Origin: Mesorhizobium sp. INR15
Lineage (GTDB): Bacteria; Pseudomonadota; Alphaproteobacteria; Rhizobiales; Rhizobiaceae
DNA length: 64,000 nucleotides
Direction: 5' to 3'
NCBI RefSeq assembly: GCF_015500075.1
Contig: NZ_CP045496.1
Coordinates: 5,900,001-5,964,000, forward strand
Below the pieces are notes generated by a model. It saw only the letters and a program-made list of their open reading frames with translations. It made no database searches and was not told the DNA's origin. This document shows positions 61,630 through 64,000 of the stretch, piece by piece. The translations under genes and the position numbers were made by a program. Each line of letters starts with the position of its first letter. Position 1 is the stretch's first letter.

Positions 61630-62765
61630 GCCAAGCCACGCTCAAGGGCATGACCTGGAGCCACCCGCGTGGCTACGATCCGATGGTCGCCTGCTCGGCC
61701 CTATGGCGAGAGCGAACAGGGGTTGCCATCGAGTGGGACAAGCGCTCGCTGCAGGATTTCGAGTCCTTCCCGGTCGAGGAGCTGGCGCGCGCCTATGACC
61801 TCATCGTCATCGACCATCCGCATGTCGGCCAGATCACGGCGGAGCGCTGCCTGGAGCCGCTGGATATCGCCGGCCGCGAGATAGACCGAGCCGCACTTGC
61901 CTCCGGCAGTGTCGGCCAGTCCTACCCGAGTTACACGTGGCAAGGCCGGCAATGGGCCTTCCCGATCGATGCGGCCAGCCAAGTCCAGGCCTGGCGGCCG
62001 GATGCGCTCGATGCACCAGCCTCGACCTGGAGCGAGATGCTCGATCTCGCCCGGCAGGGGCGCGTGCTGCTGCCGTTGCGGTCGCCGCATTCGCTGATGA
62101 CCTTCTACACGCTGGCAGGCAATCTCGGGCATCCTTGCGCGACCGATCCGTCCCGCAGCCTCATCGATGTAGAGGCCGGCATAGAAGCCTTTGAGGGGAT
62201 GCGTGAAATCGCCGCCCTCGTCGATCCGGCATGCCTCGACATGGACCCGATCGCGGTTTCAGAGCGGATGACGGAGGCCGGCTCCCGCTTCGTCTGTTCC
62301 CCGCTGATCTATGGCTATGTCTCCTACGCTGCTGCCGGTTTTCGCGCGCATCGCCTGGCCTTCGCCGATATCCCGGTCATCGGTTCCGACGGCCCGGTGG
62401 GCTCGGCACTTGGCGGCACGGGGATCGCGGTATCTGCGTTTTCCAAGGCGAAAGAGGCCGCCATCGACTTTGCCTACTGGGTTGCCAGTGGCGACATACA
62501 GCGCGGGTTGTATGCGGCCTCGGGTGGTCAGCCCGGCCATGCCGCCGCTTGGGGCGACCAGACCGTCAATGACGCGACCGGGAATTTCTATCGGGATACG
62601 CGCGCGACGCTTGAAGGCGCGTGGGTGCGGCCGCGCCATGACGGCTACATGGCGTTCCAGCAGGCGGCATCCGACCGCATCAATTCCGGCATGACATCCG
62701 GCCATCGAGCCGGCCAGGTCGTCGCCGATCTCAATCACCTGTTCCGGGAGGGTAGCCCAGCATAG
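61626..62765 (+). CDS. Extracellular-solute-binding-like protein without a signal peptide
   Basis: This 379-residue protein has the fold pattern of family 1 solute-binding proteins (ESFPVEELARAYDLIVIDHP near residue 46, QWAFPIDAASQVQAWRP, later STWSEMLDLA and AIDFAYWVASGD). It starts with GTG overlapping the CoA-transferase stop, and no hydrophobic signal sequence or Tat motif precedes MTWSHPRGYDPM. So it is probably cytoplasmic. It may sense or carry the pathway acid; a binding-protein with lost export is the other reading. Confidence 0.75.
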   Translation: MSQATLKGMTWSHPRGYDPMVACSALWRERTGVAIEWDKRSLQDFESFPVEELARAYDLIVIDHPHVGQITAERCLEPLDIAGREIDRAALASGSVGQSYPSYTWQGRQWAFPIDAASQVQAWRPDALDAPASTWSEMLDLARQGRVLLPLRSPHSLMTFYTLAGNLGHPCATDPSRSLIDVEAGIEAFEGMREIAALVDPACLDMDPIAVSERMTEAGSRFVCSPLIYGYVSYAAAGFRAHRLAFADIPVIGSDGPVGSALGGTGIAVSAFSKAKEAAIDFAYWVASGDIQRGLYAASGGQPGHAAAWGDQTVNDATGNFYRDTRATLEGAWVRPRHDGYMAFQQAASDRINSGMTSGHRAGQVVADLNHLFREGSPA

Positions 62766-62820
62766 GTGTCCGGCGTTGCCGGTGGAGGAGCCTGAACGAA
62801 ACCGAACGGAGGAGAACACA

Positions 62821-64000
62821 ATGACAAGAATGATCCGCGGCCTGCTGGCCGCAACCGCTCTCGCCTCGCTTGCAACGGCCGCTCTTGCCCAGGATGTGCA
62901 AGGCGTCATCGGCGGGCTTCCGACCGAACTGAAGGCGCAGTATGACGGCGCGCCGCAGAAGGTGCTGCCCTCCGCCTGGGACAATTTCACGCCGCCGCCC
63001 AAGCCATGGAAATGGTGCCACTCGGAATCCTACCAAGGCAACCCATGGCGGGTGACCGTCACCAAGGAGCTGAAGCGTCTCGTCGACGGGCTGATTACCG
63101 ACGGCACCGTGTCCAGTTTCGAAGTGTCGGATTCCAACAACGACGCCAGCCAGCAGATCAACCAGATACGGGCCTTCATCGACAAGAAATGCTCGATCAT
63201 CACCTCGGTGCCGGGTTCGGCCACGGCACTTGACGATGCCATCGATGCCGCCGCCAAGGCCGGCATTCCGTTCATCACCGCCGCCGGCTCGGTGACCAGC
63301 CCGAACGCGATCAATGTCGATTCCAACTATGCGCGCTGGGGCTATGACATGATGACGGCGATCGGCAAGGCGCAGCCGGACGGCGCCAGCATCCTTCTGG
63401 TCGAAGGCATAGCCGGCCACCCGATCGTGGTGCAGGAACGGCAGGGCGCGGACAAGGCGCTGGCGGAGAACTCGAAGCTGAAGATCTCGCGCAACGTCAA
63501 CGGCAACTGGACAGCCAATGTCACCAAGACCGTAGTACTGCAGGCGATCGCCACCAACCCGGCACCGATCGATGCGGTGTGGACCACGGGCAGCGAAAGC
63601 CGTGTCGTCGCCGAGGCCTTCGCCGAAGCCGGCCGCCCAGCGCCGTTGATCACCGGTTCGATCACCGGCGATGCACTCGGCTACTGGAAGGCCAATCCCG
63701 ACAAGTATCGCTTCGAGGGCCATGCGGTGCTGCCGCACTGGACCGCCGAGACGCTGTTCCGCGTCGGCGAGCGCATGCTCGATGGCCAGAAGCCAAAGTT
63801 GAACACGCTGCTGATCCCGATCCCGCCGGTGCACAGTGCCGATCTGGGCGCCTGGTACAAGGACTGCATGACGGCTGACGCGGTCTCGATCTTCCCCGTC
63901 CCGCCAACAGACCCGATGCCGGAAGAATGGCTCAACGCCTATTTCTCCAACCCGGCGCCGACCAAGGGCTGGGACTATTCGAAGGTGCCAGACGCCTGTG
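62821..64000 (+). CDS. Sugar-type ABC substrate-binding protein (3' partial)
   Basis: The frame opens at 62821 after GGAGGAG and runs off the window without a stop (393 codons). It has a clear signal peptide (MTRMIRGLLAATALASLATAALAQD, cleaved after ALA) and Peripla_BP_4 features: SYQGNPWRVTVTKEL, then QINQIRAFIDKKCSII and DAVWTTGSESRVVAEAF. It is like rhizobial sugar or polyol binding proteins. It follows the CoA-transferase genes by 55 bases, and the matching permease and ATPase are expected just beyond the window. Confidence 0.87.
   Translation, partial: MTRMIRGLLAATALASLATAALAQDVQGVIGGLPTELKAQYDGAPQKVLPSAWDNFTPPPKPWKWCHSESYQGNPWRVTVTKELKRLVDGLITDGTVSSFEVSDSNNDASQQINQIRAFIDKKCSIITSVPGSATALDDAIDAAAKAGIPFITAAGSVTSPNAINVDSNYARWGYDMMTAIGKAQPDGASILLVEGIAGHPIVVQERQGADKALAENSKLKISRNVNGNWTANVTKTVVLQAIATNPAPIDAVWTTGSESRVVAEAFAEAGRPAPLITGSITGDALGYWKANPDKYRFEGHAVLPHWTAETLFRVGERMLDGQKPKLNTLLIPIPPVHSADLGAWYKDCMTADAVSIFPVPPTDPMPEEWLNAYFSNPAPTKGWDYSKVPDAC

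Overview
The window is a gene-dense, high-GC stretch of chromosome or megaplasmid from an alphaproteobacterium. The gene content points to Rhizobiales, most like Mesorhizobium. That placement is inference from gene families and operon style; there is no rRNA or other taxonomic marker here. I see no rRNA, tRNA, CRISPR array, insertion sequence or phage gene. Almost every gene belongs to a pattern of one ABC importer, one local regulator and a few catabolic enzymes. There are eight substrate-binding-protein genes (one cut by each window end, one without a signal peptide) and seven regulators (three GntR, one LysR, one MalT/LuxR-type, one TetR, one SorC).

Layout. 1-4814: a taurine/sulfonate-type ABC importer whose last gene is a sulfatase / phosphonate monoester hydrolase-like enzyme. 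4818-14061: an aldose epimerase, then divergently a FadR-type regulator, an IlvD/EDD-family aldonate dehydratase, a XylB-like aldose dehydrogenase, an AraD1/FAH-family enzyme and a Pot-type importer; together a non-phosphorylative (Weimberg-like) sugar-oxidation operon. 14067-20973: a LysR regulator divergent from a second taurine-type importer, two short-chain dehydrogenases, a creatininase-family amidohydrolase and an agmatinase-family ureohydrolase. 21018-31775: a two-armed locus around a GntR regulator. The minus arm carries DUF3830, TIGR04076, aldo/keto reductase, NTF2-like, branched-chain-type binding protein and a GlcD-like FAD oxidase. The plus arm carries LivG-LivF-LivH-LivM and a DadA-like amine oxidase. 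31783-36150: a minus-strand operon of M20 deacylase, hydroxylysine-kinase-like kinase, phospholyase-type class III PLP enzyme and GntR regulator. 36323-45354: a GNAT, a 906-residue MalT-like activator, an acetylpolyamine-amidohydrolase-like enzyme and a five-gene urea/amide-type importer. 45479-46908: a TetR regulator divergent from a flavodoxin-fold quinone reductase, and the relic of a GMC oxidoreductase. 46952-56742: an eight-gene minus-strand operon for an unidentified carbohydrate or polyol (ribose-type importer, SorC regulator, aldo/keto reductase, GlpD-like flavoprotein, DhnA-type aldolase, LyxK-like kinase). 57200-58566: a zinc-ribbon protein and a TIM44-like protein. 58624-64000: a lactonase-family propeller, then divergently a MaoC-like protein, a class III CoA-transferase, a leaderless binding-protein-like protein and the start of a sugar-binding-protein gene.

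The most interesting points are: (i) the kinase plus phospholyase pair that looks like a bacterial hydroxylysine- or amino-alcohol-type route; (ii) the LyxK/GlpD/DhnA/SorC operon, whose parts list resembles both lsr and polyol systems but matches neither; (iii) the creatininase plus ureohydrolase plus two SDR cluster; (iv) strong hairpins just after the stop codon of every complete exported binding-protein gene; and (v) several palindromes next to regulator genes that make testable operator predictions.
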